From Scatophagus argus (taxonomy: Eukaryota; Chordata; Actinopteri; Scatophagidae), in contig NC_058508.1 in assembly GCF_020382885.2 (NCBI RefSeq), forward strand, positions 6,130,055 to 6,194,054: a stretch of 64,000 bases of DNA, written 5' to 3'. The notes under the pieces are model-generated. The model saw only the letters and a program-made list of their open reading frames with translations. It ran no database searches and was not told the origin of the DNA. The first letter of the stretch is position 1; every line of letters starts with the position of its first letter. This document shows positions 46,197 through 58,588 of the stretch, piece after piece. The position numbers and the translations under genes were made by a program.

Positions 46197-49100
46197 ATGG
46201 GGAGACGTTCAACCTCCTCCACCAAGAGTGGGAAGTTTATGAACCCCACCGACCAGGCCAGTAAGTGACTTTGCCCACTATAACCAAGAACTGGTTTCTC
46301 TGGCGTCAATGCGCTGGGTAGCAGAAGAATTAGCAATATGTCGTTGTCAAAAATCAGATTGATAATTAATTCTCTACCTTCCTCACAGGAAAGGAGGCCA
46401 GGAAGAGGGAATTAAAAAAGGTAGTCATGGTCTTAAAATACAGAATTCAGTTTTTAAGTACTTCTTCATCTTAAGTACAACAATAATGTTGTTGTGTTTA
46501 TAACATTTTACTTTCTTTGTAAATACTCCTGCTAGAACAAGAAGCAGAGAATGATGGTGCGAGCAGCAGTGCTGAAGATGAAGGACCCCAGACAGATCAT
46601 CAGAGACATGGAGAAGCTTGATGAGATGGGTGAGAGGGCTAAATGTGTATTTTACAGATGAATTAGCTTTTATGCAGTTAAAAATGGGTTTGTACATATG
46701 TTGACTGTCCGTAAGAACATTCTTCTCCTGCAAAATGAGAAGAATGTCCTTATTTTTACATTTATATTCCTATTTTTCTGCTTTTCAACACTCTAGCAAA
46801 AACTGACAATATTCAAAATTTTACAAATAATTTACTTATTTTGCTTTTCTGGGACACTTTAAACAGAGTTCAACCCAGTTCAGCAGCCCTTGCTGAATGA
46901 GAAAGTGTTGAGGGACAAGAGGAAGAAGTTACGTGAGACGTTTGAGCGCATTGTCCGTCTCTATGAAAGAGAGAACCCAGACACCTACAAAGAGCTGCGT
47001 AAACTGGAATTGGACTATGAGACCAAACGAGGACAGCTGGCTCTCTATTTTGACTCCGTCAAGGTGTGTTTGTGTAAATGTGTGTTCTAATGAGAAGATG
47101 CTTAAACTTTGTGGTGACTCTTACTGTCATGTTTTTGTTTTCTTTTTCAGAATGCAGAGTCAGTGGAGGTTGACAGTATTCCTTTACCAGATATGCCCCA
47201 CGCCCCCTCAAATATCCACATCCAGGACATCCCTTTACCAGGGGCTCAGCCCCCCTCCATACTGAAGAAGACCACCTCTTTCGGGTAAGCATTGTCCTGT
47301 GTCTATTCAAGGTTTCTGCAGGTAAATTAAGTGTACGATGGTGCTGAGTATCACTGTGCCACTGAGGTGAATCTGTTCTTGGGTTTCTCTTAGTAAAGGA
47401 ATTCTGCCATCATCCACTGGACCGGTTTTGGCAACAGTGCCAGGTGTACCACGTTTACCTCCAGGAAAGAAGCCTCCTGGGCCCCCACCTGGGCCCCCAC
47501 CGCCACAGGTCCTAGCACTGTATGGTATTCCTGCCCGACGAAGTTATGGCACAGACAGGGGTAATGCACTTACAGTTCCCTGAATTATTACATTTCTGAA
47601 TGTTAATTTACCTTATAATAATTCTAGCAGCATCATGATTTCATAATTATGTTACTGCTCACCTTTCTGCTTGTTTCCTCAACTCTTGTTCTCTTGAACA
47701 GAGCCCTCTATTCCTGGTTTTGAAAAGGACACTGCCATGGAGTTGGGAAGAGATCGGGACAGTGGCAGTGAGAGCGACAGAAATCAGGATGATGTGGACG
47801 ACGATGAAAGTGACTCTGAAGAGGACAGTGAAGAAGAGAGGGATGAAGGCAGAGACAGTGACCAGAGAATGAGTGTTGACAGGCAGGAGGATGGGAGGGA
47901 AAGAGAAGAGGATAGGGAGATGAATGAAAGACATGCTGGTGAGTGTTTCAGAAGTCCTTCAGCTTATTTTTTAAACTTGTCAACTCAAAACAGTTCATTT
48001 TATTTGTGTACTGGTGGTTTTGGCAGAAGCACCAAAGATGATACAGGATATACATTCTGGATGATGTGGTGGCGCTCCACAATGTGTAATGAGTGGTTAT
48101 GCAAATTAGAATGTGTGTTCTTGCACTAATACATTCTTTTGATGGATGTGTTTAATAACCACGATGTTTAACCGCTTTAGGTCGCAGTGTACGTTTTGCG
48201 GATATGCCTGCAGAGCCACCTCGTGAAGGAAAGAGGAAGAAAAAGAGGATGGTTAAGAGAACCAAGGCCATAACCCCTCTTCAGGCCATGATGTTAAGGA
48301 TGGCAGGTACTGTGGTGTACCAATGTCTTTGCTGCCTATTTACCAAACTGGTATACCTTCATTGCTCTTTTTGGTGACATGGTATTAGATTTATTCTTTA
48401 TCTTTTATCTTCAGGTCAGTCAGTTCCTGAAGAGGAGGAAGAAGAAGAGGTGGAGGAAGAATATACAGATGAATCAGACAGTTCAGACATTGAGGACAGG
48501 GGACCGCCAGGGGACAACCAGCCTCAACTTATGTCCAATCAGCGTCTGCCCCCTCCTGCTGGGCCAGTGGGACAGCAAGTGCCTCCACACTTGCAAGGTC
48601 CACCAATGGCTGGGCCTCCACCGCTGGGTCCACCCCCAGCTCCTCCGATGAGGCCTCCTGGTCCGCCATCTGGCCCACCTCCTGGCCCACCACCAGGCTA
48701 GTTCATATATTTGTTATATGCAATGTTAGGCTCCCAACTCTGGACATTAGAATAAATCCCTGGTCCTGTTGTTTTAAGGTGATATGTTCTGGTCCTGTTG
48801 TTTTAAGGTGATATGTTCTGTGATCTTTAGGTGCTCCTCCATTCTTGAGGCCTCCTGGAATGCCTGGAGGCTTGAGGGGTCCAATGCCTCGTCTTCTACC
48901 TCCTGGACCCCCACCAGGTCGGCCTCCTGGCCCTCCACCAGGTCCCCCTCCCGGCCTACCGCCAGGCCCACCACCACGAGGCCCCCCTCCCAGACTACCA
49001 CCTCCGGCACCGCCAGGTAGGCATATGTCTGCATACAGTTTACAAAGGCACACATCAGCACATATGTTCTTAAAATGTAAACTGGGTGTATAAACTGCAT

Positions 49101-49906
49101 ATTTTCTTGTGTGTAAACGCAGACCTTAACACATCATTAACCATAAGTGTATATTCAAATCTATGGAGTGATGAAGAGGGATGGCTTGTAAATTTCTCAT
49201 CAAAATACCCTGTCTCTATACAGGTATCCCACCTCCTCCCCCGAGAGCAGGACCCCCTCGTCCACTTGCCCCACCCCTCTCCCTCTTTCCTCCACCTCTC
49301 AACTCCAACGTGCTCAGTGCTCCTCCCAATATTGTCCAGCGGCAAAAAGGCTCAGGATCCAACCAGGATGGGTCACAGAGCAACCTGCCACCTCCTACCA
49401 TGCCCATGCGACCGGGTGTCATGCAAATGCCTCCTCCCCCAGGGACAGCTGCCGCCCCTACAGGCACCAATCCCGGCGGCAACGCCCCTGGCCACCATCA
49501 CGCAGCCACCATTGAAAAGCGACCAAACATCACCTCTGTCGCAGCAGGTGGAGGGAGCTTGGCTGCAGGTGCCGGCTCTGGCGGGGCTACAATCTCTGCC
49601 AAACCTCAGATCATCAATCCAAAGGCGGAGGTCACCCGTTTTGTGCCCACGGCACTGAGGGTGCGTAGGGACAAGAGCAGTGTGATGCCTGGGGCAACAG
49701 CTGGGCCTCTGGAGAAAGTAGGGGGTGGTGTTGGAGGAAGGAGAGGAGATGAAGGCATGGGAGGTGGACAGGGGAAACAGCAGGCAACAGCTGCTCAGAT
49801 GGGCTTTGTCAACCCAGCCCAAATGGGTGCTGTGTCTCAGCCCAGCATGAAGACTAAGGACCAGGTGTATGAAGCCTTTATGAGGGAGATGGAGGGACTC
49901 CTCTGA
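46197..49906 (+). CDS. wbp11: WBP11 (WW domain-binding protein 11), splicing-associated
   Basis: Nuclear protein that binds WW-domain splicing factors and PP1. Coding exons: 46197-46260, 46389-46420, 46536-46629, 46867-47063, 47151-47284, 47394-47560, 47702-47938, 48181-48306, 48415-48696, 48831-49016, 49224-49906; 733 codons plus stop (human 641). The N-terminus MGRRSTSSTKSGKFMNPTDQ, the basic KKNKKQRMMVRAAVLKMKDP helix, the coiled-coil-like RETFERIVRLYERENPDTYK, the KKTTSFG PP1-site region, the acidic DDVDDDESDSEED block, GRSVRFADMP, several PPGPPPG proline runs (WW ligands) and the C-terminal YEAFMREMEGLL are all family hallmarks. The intron after 48696 begins with GC, not GT; only that join keeps the frame. 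An AATAAA signal lies at 50393. A non-coding first exon lies upstream, and the coding exon's acceptor is at 46173. Confidence 0.96.
48765..48822 (+). repeat. 30-bp tandem duplication in the WBP11 GC-AG intron
   Basis: The phrase GGTCCTGTTGTTTTAAGGTG ATATGTTCT occurs twice in direct succession inside the 134-bp intron, ending just before the acceptor tract TGATCTTTAG. It contains a TTTTAAG branchpoint-like word twice. Confidence 0.85.
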
Positions 49907-50784
49907 GACTTGACAGGACAATGCGGCATATGTTCAGTGGGGAATATTTGTTTTCTGTGTTTCTTTGTGCGGAGTTATAGAGGTAGCTGTCTTCAAGGCA
50001 CTAAGCTAGATCTCCTTTAAAACCAAGGAAAGAGTGCTACACTGTCAGCACAGGTCTCAGCAGGCTCACATTCATTTCATCTGGACTATTAGTTGACACA
50101 TCAGAGAATGTGAGTGTGAATTACATAAGAAATTTGATTATGTATGTAATTTGAAACATTTAGATTGGTTTCTATGTTACTACTTGACTTAAAAGAACAT
50201 TTTTCCACAGGAAAAAAAAAATTGCCAGAGGCTATCAAGTGCTCTGTGTCTCAAGTATGTTGTTATTTTTTCCTACAACTGTGTTTTTCTCCAGCCAGCT
50301 ATTTGTGACTTGCCATGACCAGAAACAGCATCTTGTGTAATTTTATGGCTGACTATTTTATTTGTGATCTTCGAAACATGTTGGACATCTAAAATAAAGT
50401 TGTGGAATGTTTGTCTGACTGACAGAACACGTCTAAAGCAGTTTGCTGCAACTAAATAAACACATCCACTAATTTCCCCCTTGTGTTTCACTGTGAGTTA
50501 ATAAATACATACATGCAACACATTGAAAATATCATTATAGATGCATATTATAACATTTAATTTCATGATGTTTCTGTCTGGAAAAAGATCAATTTCAGTA
50601 ATTTAAATTTATTTTGGCTTTTGATGTGGTAGAGATGGGATGTATGTGTATGCAGTCTGTGGATGACCAGTACATGTCTACAAACGAGGACATATTGAAA
50701 ACAACAATTCCCATCATCCACTGTGGCTGATTGCGTTTCCGCGACTGCGCATTGCCAAGCTGACGACACGTTGAGGCGAAAAGC
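49907..50784. other. WBP11 3' UTR and WBP11-DDX47 intergenic region
   Basis: The WBP11 3' UTR runs to the AATAAA at 50393 (another lies near 50,455). DDX47 transcription must begin within the next 300-400 bases; the sequence just above its start (TTTCCGCGACTGCGCATTGCC, written here in parts: TTTCCGCGACTG and CGCATTGCC) is the most GC-rich part. No other gene is visible. Confidence 0.55.
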
Positions 50785-53700
50785 ATGGCGGACGCTGAGG
50801 AAAACGTGAAACCAAACAGAGACGAAACACTCGAATGTTCGAGTAGTGGTGATGATAGCAGTCATTTTATTAGCGGCGAAAATGATGAGACAGTGAAGAC
50901 CTTCAAGGACTTGGTAGGTTTAACTCACAAATTAAGAAAAGAGACGTAATTCTTGCAACATAAGCGAGCAGCGGCACAGTAATATGAGCTAGCCAAACTA
51001 AGCTAGTTTTATCTATAACGTTAAGTTTATCGTTTGAGATGTACCTAGAATCTGACTATGTTTTAAGGACGCTTGTTTCTTGGTATCAGAACTATCAGCA
51101 ACTGACAAAGTTCTCTACTCGGTGTCTTCTCCGTACTCAGGGTGTTACTGAGGTTCTCTGTGAGGCTTGTGATCAGCTGGGATGGAAGAGTCCCACAAAG
51201 ATTCAGATAGAAGCCATACCAATAGCCCTGCAAGGTGAGTGTCCACAGGGACGTCTTTCTGTCAGCTGGCTCCATCAGAGAAGGTTGCTATCAGTGTCCT
51301 GCAGCCGCTCAAATGTGCTTACAGCACCACGGGGTATAGACAGTCCATGAAGCAAAAGCCCTGCATTCAAAATATCACTTTAGTAATGTTAATTCTCTTT
51401 TATATGTACTTTATGTTATTATGCAGCTGAATGAGCCTTGTTAGTATTATTATTTATTACACTAGTATGTTGTCATTACTGGTGCACTGGTGTTTAATCA
51501 GAATTTTAATGTTCTTTTTAATGTAATGTATAATTCTGGCTTATTTATGTCTTTATGTTTGGTTTAATTTACTACACTACAAAACATCATAGTTAAGGTA
51601 CAGGTTTTTGTGACCCACAATGTGAAGGATGTTGTTTTTCCTCACCTGGCCCAAATGTAAACAAAGCTTTCAGGCAAGCAAAAAAAAAACAAACAAAAAA
51701 AAAAAACATTATAAAAGCTTTTAAAAATCTTAACAAACAAAGTAATATGTAGGTATATCTGCCAAATGAATGTGTTCATACAAAGTACAGTATAACTCTC
51801 TGAAAAGTAAAAGAGTTAAAAAAAAAAACCCAATTAAATTCTCAGTGTATTTCCTCCTTTGTCCACTATTCAATTAACATCTTTCTGTACCTTCTATCTG
51901 AACTTTAGGGAAGGATGTTATTGGTCTGGCAGAGACCGGTTCAGGAAAGACTGGTGCCTTTGCTCTGCCTATTCTCCAGTCCCTGCTGGCCTCGCCCCAG
52001 AGGCTTCATACTCTCGTCCTCACCCCTACAAGGGAGCTAGCATTTCAGATCTCTGAGCAGTTTGAGGCCCTGGGCTCCAGCATTGGTGTTAAGTGTGGTA
52101 CGTGTCCATAAAGGTTCACTGGCTTGCACTGATTCAGATGATTTTCTGTGGTTTTGTGTAAATGGTTCACATTTCTGTTGCAGCTGTTATAGTTGGAGGA
52201 ATCGATATGATGTCCCAGTCTTTAGTGTTGGCTAAAAAACCACACATTGTCATTGGTAAGACCACAATCAATTTTTCATTTCATATACATCAACACCCTT
52301 GGTTTCTCCTTATAAAAATATAATGCAGATGTTTCTGTCCAATCAGAAATTGTACGGGAATGCTTCCTTTCATTTTGTTATAGGACATTCACATTTACAC
52401 AGACTTCCACTCATTTCAGTGTTCAACAGTTTGAACAAGCAAGAATTTTAGCATGAATGTGATGCAGTGAATCAAATGTGTTTACAGCAACACCTGGTCG
52501 GTTGATAGACCATTTGGAGAACACAAAGGGCTTCTCTCTACGAGCTCTGAAGTACCTGGTCATGGACGAAGCGGACAGAATCCTCAACATGGACTTTGAG
52601 ACGGAGGTGGGTAGTTAGAAACTTTTGATGTGATTGTTTTCAATCACTGTAACAATTTCCCCTTGTATTTACCTTAATTTCATAATGTTCTCTGTTTATA
52701 AGGAAACATATCACTCGAATGGAAATATTCCTTCATTTTCTTTACTGAGAGTTTGTTTTCTTTCTTTTACCAGGTGGATAAAATCTTGAAGGTAATTCCA
52801 AGAGAGAGACGCACCTTCTTGTTCTCAGCCACCATGACCAAAAAGGTAGACAATACGTTTATTTATATTCTGTCTTGCTGGTGCTGCAAATTGGCACCAG
52901 AACATTACATCAGTTGTAGGGGCTGCTAGGCTTTTCTTTTCTCTTACCTTGACATTTTCTCATTTCATTTACAGGTCCAGAAACTCCAGAGAGCAGCGTT
53001 GAAAGACCCTGTGAAGTGTGCAGTATCCACTAAATACTCTACAGTAGACAAACTGCAGCAATACTACATCTTCATACCGTCGAAGTACAAGGTATGCGGT
53101 TGTCCATCCTTTGTCATCAGAGTACCACAGTGACTCTGTAATGTATTTACATAAACTATATTTAAGGTTGTAACAATAATTTGTGTTTGTTTTGTGGCAG
53201 GACTGTTACCTGGTGTCCATCCTGAATGAACTTGCAGGAAACTCATTTATAATTTTCTGCAGCACATGTAACAATGCCCAGCGGGTGGCGCTGTTATTAA
53301 GGAACCTTGGTATCACTGCCATCCCTCTTCATGGCCAGATGAGTCAGGTAGAGCTTCAGAGTACCACACACACACACACACCTTAAAGTCAGTTGGTCCT
53401 GAGTGCAAACATTTGTCCTCTGAGCTCTTAGGGCCAAACATTAGTACTGATAACAATTTTTTATGGTGTAATTTTTTGTAGTTTTTTTCCATGAAGCTTT
53501 GTTTGTGTAGCTGATGAATCCATGCTAGAATTCATTGTTAGACTGCATTGTTTGCCACATCTTCAAACGGTTAAAGGTTTTCACAGTTGCTTTACTGACA
53601 GTTTTTAACTCCTTTTTTTATCCATCTTACATATTTTTTTTTCTGTTTTTTTGGCACGTATTTTCATTTCTTTTTAACATAGTATTAAACCCAGTATTCT

Positions 53701-55932
53701 TGCATTGTGAGGATTTTATGTGATCCAAAAATTTCCAATAGTTTTCCAATAACTCAGGCATCTTAAAGTCTGGCGCTGCCTGTGAAATCTAATAATAATA
53801 TTATTTCCAAGAAACTATTACTGTGTGCAAAAACTAACCCTAAACTGGACAGTACACCAGCTGTGCAGTGCAGAGCTAAAGAAAACAGAAACAACGTAAG
53901 AGACAATAACAACTTAATGCTGTTCTATAATAACGTAACACTGTTACAGCCTAACAGTTAGTGTAAGTATACGTTTTGAGGCATAATGTATTTTTGAAAT
54001 GAATTAATCTTTGGCATAGGTTACTATGGTTACGCGTCTCCACCAGCAAACACGCTCTTATAAAGGTATATTCAACAAGAATAAACATATTGGGTATGCA
54101 GTGCATAGTATGTGATTATGAACGTAACTCAGAGGTCTGAATTAATTGAAAAAAATTGTGATCATTTCCAAAATTCACAACATTTTGTTATCTCACTAAA
54201 ATCTCTGACATCATAAAATATGATGACAGACAATTGAAGCTTCATTAGAAAACCTTAATAGAAGTGTGACATATGTGTCTTTTCGGTGTCTGTTTAATGT
54301 CATATTCACTCGCTGGTTCTTCCTCCCTTTGTCGGACAGAATAAACGTCTTGGAGCACTAAACAAATTCAAGTCCAAATCTCGATCTGTGCTGCTGGCAA
54401 CCGATGTGGCGTCCAGAGGACTGGACATTCCTCATGTTGACTGCGTCATCAACTACGACATCCCCACTCACTCTAAGGTACCTTGGTGCTGATGTTCACA
54501 TTCCTGGTTTATTTGATGATTTTGTTAGTTTAATTGGATTTGAATGAATCTTTGGATCTGTCTGTCCTCAAAGGACTACATCCATAGAGTCGGACGAACA
54601 GCCAGAGCAGGACGATCTGGAAAGTCCATCACTTTTGTCACTCAGTAAGGACTGCCTGTTTCTCACCAGTAACCACATTATTGGTTAATGTCTTGCTATT
54701 TGACTGGATTTGTAAATCTGCCTTCATTGTTAAACCATTTAATTTTTTGATTACTGAACTCGTGTGCTTGTCTGCCACCTTTTTTTTGTAGTGTTTTTTG
54801 TTTATGCTCTAAGTAAGTGAAAGTGAGTTGAGTGCCGTAAACTGACACATTCTGTCGTGTTAGATATGATGTGGAGCTTTTTCAACGAATTGAAAGCCTG
54901 ATTGGGAAGAAACTTCCTGCCTTCCCTACCCAGGAAGAGGAAGTGATGATGTTGGTGGAGAGGGTGAGCGAGGCCCAGAGATTTGCCAGGCTGGTAAGTA
55001 GTCTCATATTACATGGTAACACTTCTGTACAAATAAATTGAATGTCCTCAGAAGGACAGACAGACAAACTACATTCTATAGTAGATTGTTAAGTACTTAG
55101 TGAATAGACTGAAGTACTAAGTAAATAAACTTTGTTTATATGGCACCTTTTGAAATAAGAGTTCCAAGGTGCTGTACAGTGCAAACATTGAAAAATATAA
55201 AAAGTTAAAATCCAGAAATAACAGTATATTAAAAAAACTGTGGTACTTGTACCACAGGGGGCACCTTTGTAGTAGATGGGAAGATTGTGGAGAATGCCAT
55301 GAGAATTATTTGAGAATGCGTGAAAATTACAACCCCGATTCCAGAAAAGCTGGGATGCTGCGTAAAATGTCAATAAAAAGAAAATACAATCATTGCCAAC
55401 GAACTTCAGTTAGCAAATAGCTAAGTATAAATAATTGTAATAACCAAATGTAATAAGCAGAGTTGGATTGGCTAAAAGTAATGGATAAATTGTTTAAGTT
55501 TTTAGCTTCTGCCAGTAATACTGCAGATGAATTTTGTGTAGTTAATAGTGTTAAGTAAAGCCCAGTTAAAGGCAGTTAAAATTAACATTTGGAACATGAC
55601 TGGTGGTGCTGATGAAGAGCCACTTGAGTTCATCTGCCTGGACTGTGTCTGAAGAAAATAAAGGGAGTAGAGGACCACCGTTCTGAAGGAAGATGGATGT
55701 CATATCTGGATTGTCAACATTAAGTTGAGGGGGAAAAATGTCTTCCCTTCCTCAGGAAATGAAGGAGCAAGGCGAGAAAAGGAAACGGCCCAAAGGAGGC
55801 GATGGAGACGAGGATGACACAGAACAAGCAAGTGGAGTGAGGAAGAAAGTGAAAGGAGGACCAGGCAGTGGTGGGGGTGGACGAGGAGGGAAGAAGAACA
55901 AGGGTGGAGGAGCCTGGAGGGGGGGACGCTGA
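50785..55932 (+). CDS. ddx47: DDX47 (DEAD-box RNA helicase, rRNA processing)
   Basis: Nucleolar ATP-dependent RNA helicase (yeast Rrp3 family) for early pre-rRNA processing. Coding exons: 50785-50913, 51141-51234, 51909-52097, 52184-52255, 52488-52606, 52774-52845, 52975-53091, 53201-53347, 54340-54477, 54574-54644, 54864-54993, 55756-55932; 484 codons plus stop (human 455). All helicase motifs are present in order: Q motif ([14 protein letters not shown]), I AETGSGKT, Ia [53 protein letters not shown]. The N-terminus (MADAEENVK) is acidic and short; the tail is basic and Gly-rich ([14 protein letters not shown]). The start codon lies in AGCATGGCGG. The polyadenylation signal AATAAA is at 56104. 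The 992-bp intron after 53347 and the 762-bp intron after 54993 are the longest apart from the second. Confidence 0.97.
55328..55400. repeat. Fragment of a dispersed fish DNA-transposon repeat in the last DDX47 intron
   Basis: TTACAACCCCGATTCCAGAA, AAGCTGGGATGCTGCGTAAA and ATGTCAATAAAAAGAAAATA match the order of words in a common teleost non-autonomous element (ACAACCCCAATTCCAAAAAAG type). Only the terminal part remains. I do not assign the superfamily. Confidence 0.55.
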
Positions 55933-56800
55933 AGCCTCCAACATTAACACACTGTACATACCAACAACATACAATGCCTCTTGTTTTTTGATGTTTAAGT
56001 TGATTATGACAGCAGCGTGTTTTCCAGCAGTTAGATTGGATGCAAACCATTTAATTACAGAAAACACGCTTTTCCCTCTCTTCTATGAGATTTTTCCATT
56101 TGTAATAAAAGGGCCACAGTAAAACCCATAACTTGTGTTTGTGGTTGAGTGATGTGTTATTGCGTGAGTTTTGTTGAGCACAAAATGCTGCTGTTGTCGC
56201 TTTCAGACACCAGAGGGGGGTGTTTCACTTTACGGCAGGGGAATGGCAATGACGACTGAAATGAATATATGACATTTGAGAGTGAGGAAGCTACACGTCT
56301 GTCTTTCAAAATCTATTTTTCCTTATGTGTAATTGCCACAGTGGGGAATATTTTTAAACAATGACGATCTAGGAGATATCAGATGGTACCAGCATGTAAG
56401 TTATTTTGGATGTTAGTTATTATGTAGGCAAGCAGCAGTTGCAAAATCGATCATTTTGTCATGCTGGTTGTTTATATGCATCAAATCAGTGTGTTTGTTT
56501 CAGCCAATGATGGGGGGCGAGGGGCGCAAAGTGGGAGCCCAGTTGTCTCAGGGCTGCGTCTGGTGGGTGGGTGCAATGCATAGATATGTGGGGGATAGAT
56601 TTTGGGAAGAGGCTGCCCCAGCATCATGTCTCCATAAAATATGTTTTTCACCTGAGTTATAACAATTTATAGCCGGCGCCTGCGCACACGGCCTGAATTA
56701 AGGCTCAGGTGAATCATCCCACAGAGTGTCCGCGGTGTGGTGTATTGATCTGCAAGGTCACTCTCTATGTGAGCTCAGTTCACCGTAGGCGGGAGCAGCA
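55933..56800. other. DDX47 3' UTR and DDX47-MYH10 intergenic region
   Basis: The DDX47 transcript probably ends shortly after AATAAA at 56104. The rest is intergenic, becoming GC-richer from about 56,670 (AGCCGGCGCCTGCGCACACG, a strong NRF1-like GCGCATGC-type word region) towards the MYH10 leader exon. No gene is seen. Confidence 0.45.
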
Positions 56801-56982
56801 GCGGTCAAGTCCGCTCGCTTTAGGAGGGGCCCCAGTATAGAGGCAAGGCAGCTCTGTGCCCGTGGTGCATACCAAAGCCCAGATACATGCCAGCATTTCT
56901 GTTGTGTGTAGCAGCTAGTTGCATACAGGGTCGCGTCAGGCGGATAGCGGACTGCTTGTTGAACAGGATCTGACTGCACCAG
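56700..56982 (+). other. myh10: MYH10 promoter and non-coding first exon (5' limit uncertain)
   Basis: Non-muscle myosin heavy-chain genes have a non-coding first exon. A strong donor (CACCAG|GTAAGA) ends a GC-rich leader at 56982. The transcription start was not identified; anything between about 56,700 and 56,950 is possible. The position 1.2 kb above the first coding exon fits. Confidence 0.5.
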
Positions 56983-58210
56983 GTAAGACATTATTCAGCG
57001 CGAGGACGGGGATGAGAGAGCGCGTGGTGAATATTAGACCGTTAGTGTGGATGAACGGACCAGTGTTGAGGATGGAGGATGGAAGTCGCTCAGGAAACTT
57101 TATACTTTGTAGTCATTATTAGTTGTGTGAGTTAAGAACCTATCTTTTAATATGAGGTGGCCTGCCTCGCTAACATCTTATTTCACCTAAGCTGGACAAA
57201 CGTTAACGACGCAGTGAAACTCAACCTGTGCTGTTTTGACTGTGTTAAGTTAGCTTAATGAGTTCAGTTTAATTGGAGCTAAGTAAAACTTGCTACCTCC
57301 TCTCAAGCTAACGTTAATTGTTTTACTTTATCCTTTCGGTCGTTCTTCCGATGATAAACGGACTTTTAGCTGGTAACGTTATTTATCCTATCATACCACA
57401 TTTCGGTCACCTAATTTAGCTATACTAGTTAGCAGTGTCAGTTGCGCAGGTTCATTACCGCAGATATTAGCTTAGAATTTGAAAACATGAGTTTAACAGC
57501 AAGTTTCCCCCTGTTGTATTACGTTTATTCTGAGCTTTTTTGGAGATTTGCCAATGCACAGTCATCGTATCTGTTGTCTAAGCTTCATCTGCGCAGACAA
57601 GTGCAGCTTGTAGCTGTTATTTGGTCGACGGAGATATGTGTTACAGCGGCTTATTTTCGACACTGCAATATTTCTGGCCATTCACGATGTCGCTCCGTCC
57701 AGCTTTTCTGTGAGAGCGGTGTTACCTACGCAGTATGCGCATTACTGTTGTATATACATCCAGTGAGAAGTCGTGCAGACTGTCAGACCTGCTCCAAAAC
57801 CTGGTTTTAAAATGTAGTATAGCTGTTAATTCGTGTCACTGTTCAGCACTTTTTATGGTCTGAACTGATGACGTAAGGTTTCAGCTCCGCACTCTGTCCT
57901 GTGTATGTTAGACGTTACTTTGTTATACCTCATGAAAGTGCAGGAGATTTATTTTCTTTCATGCCATCTGTCGCACACAGTAATCTGACTGTTCATAATT
58001 TAATTTGTCATATATTTATTAAATATGTGTAGCTACAACATGAAATAAGCGCATAAAATATTAGTGCCAATCATTGTAAAGATTAAAGCCTATACATAGT
58101 CTGTGCTGATCACAAAGGGTGAGACATAGAGGACTACATGAGGTGTATATTCTCTTTCTGATATTTCTTAACGTAACGTGTAATGTGCCAGTCCCTGCTG
58201 TCTGTTCTAG

Positions 58211-58588
58211 GTGGCCACGTTGCTCTGGTAAACCCCAGCTAAGATGTCTCATCGGAGTGGGCAGGAGGACCCAGAGCGGTACCTGTTTGTGGACCGGGCT
58301 GTGGTTTACAACCCAGCCACACAGGCGGACTGGACGGCCAAGAAGCTGGTGTGGGTCCCCTCAGAGCGCCATGGCTTTGAGGCAGCCAGTATCCGCGAGG
58401 AGCGTGGTGAGGAGGTGCTGGTGGAGCTGGCTGAGAATGGCAAGAAGGTGGTCATCAACAAGGATGACATTCAGAAGATGAACCCGCCCAAGTTTAGCAA
58501 GGTGGAAGACATGGCCGAGCTCACCTGCCTGAATGAGGCGTCAGTGCTGCACAACCTGAAGGACCGCTACTACTCAGGACTCATATAC
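58211..58588 (+). CDS. myh10: MYH10 (non-muscle myosin heavy chain IIB), first coding exon
   Basis: Actin-based motor of the cytoskeleton; this is only its N-terminal part. The exon begins after TTCTAG at 58211 and the ATG is at 58244. The 115 codons run to the donor GTAAGT at 58589. The protein starts [20 protein letters not shown] and continues through [20 protein letters not shown] (SH3-like domain), [19 protein letters not shown] and [20 protein letters not shown] to LIY, the exact point where vertebrate non-muscle myosins are interrupted. [19 protein letters not shown] fits MYH10 rather than MYH9 (DKYLYVDKNF type). The exon coding for TYSGLFCVVINPYK is not in the window. Confidence 0.96.

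Noticed and set aside
48703-49100. Gly-rich minus-strand frames in WBP11
   Set aside because: Complement of proline-rich WBP11 coding sequence (CCT/CCA codons); no independent evidence.
57442-57810. 122-codon plus-strand frame in the first MYH10 intron
   Set aside because: No family resemblance, no splice sites that would join it to the myosin frame, and it lies between the non-coding exon donor and the first coding exon acceptor.
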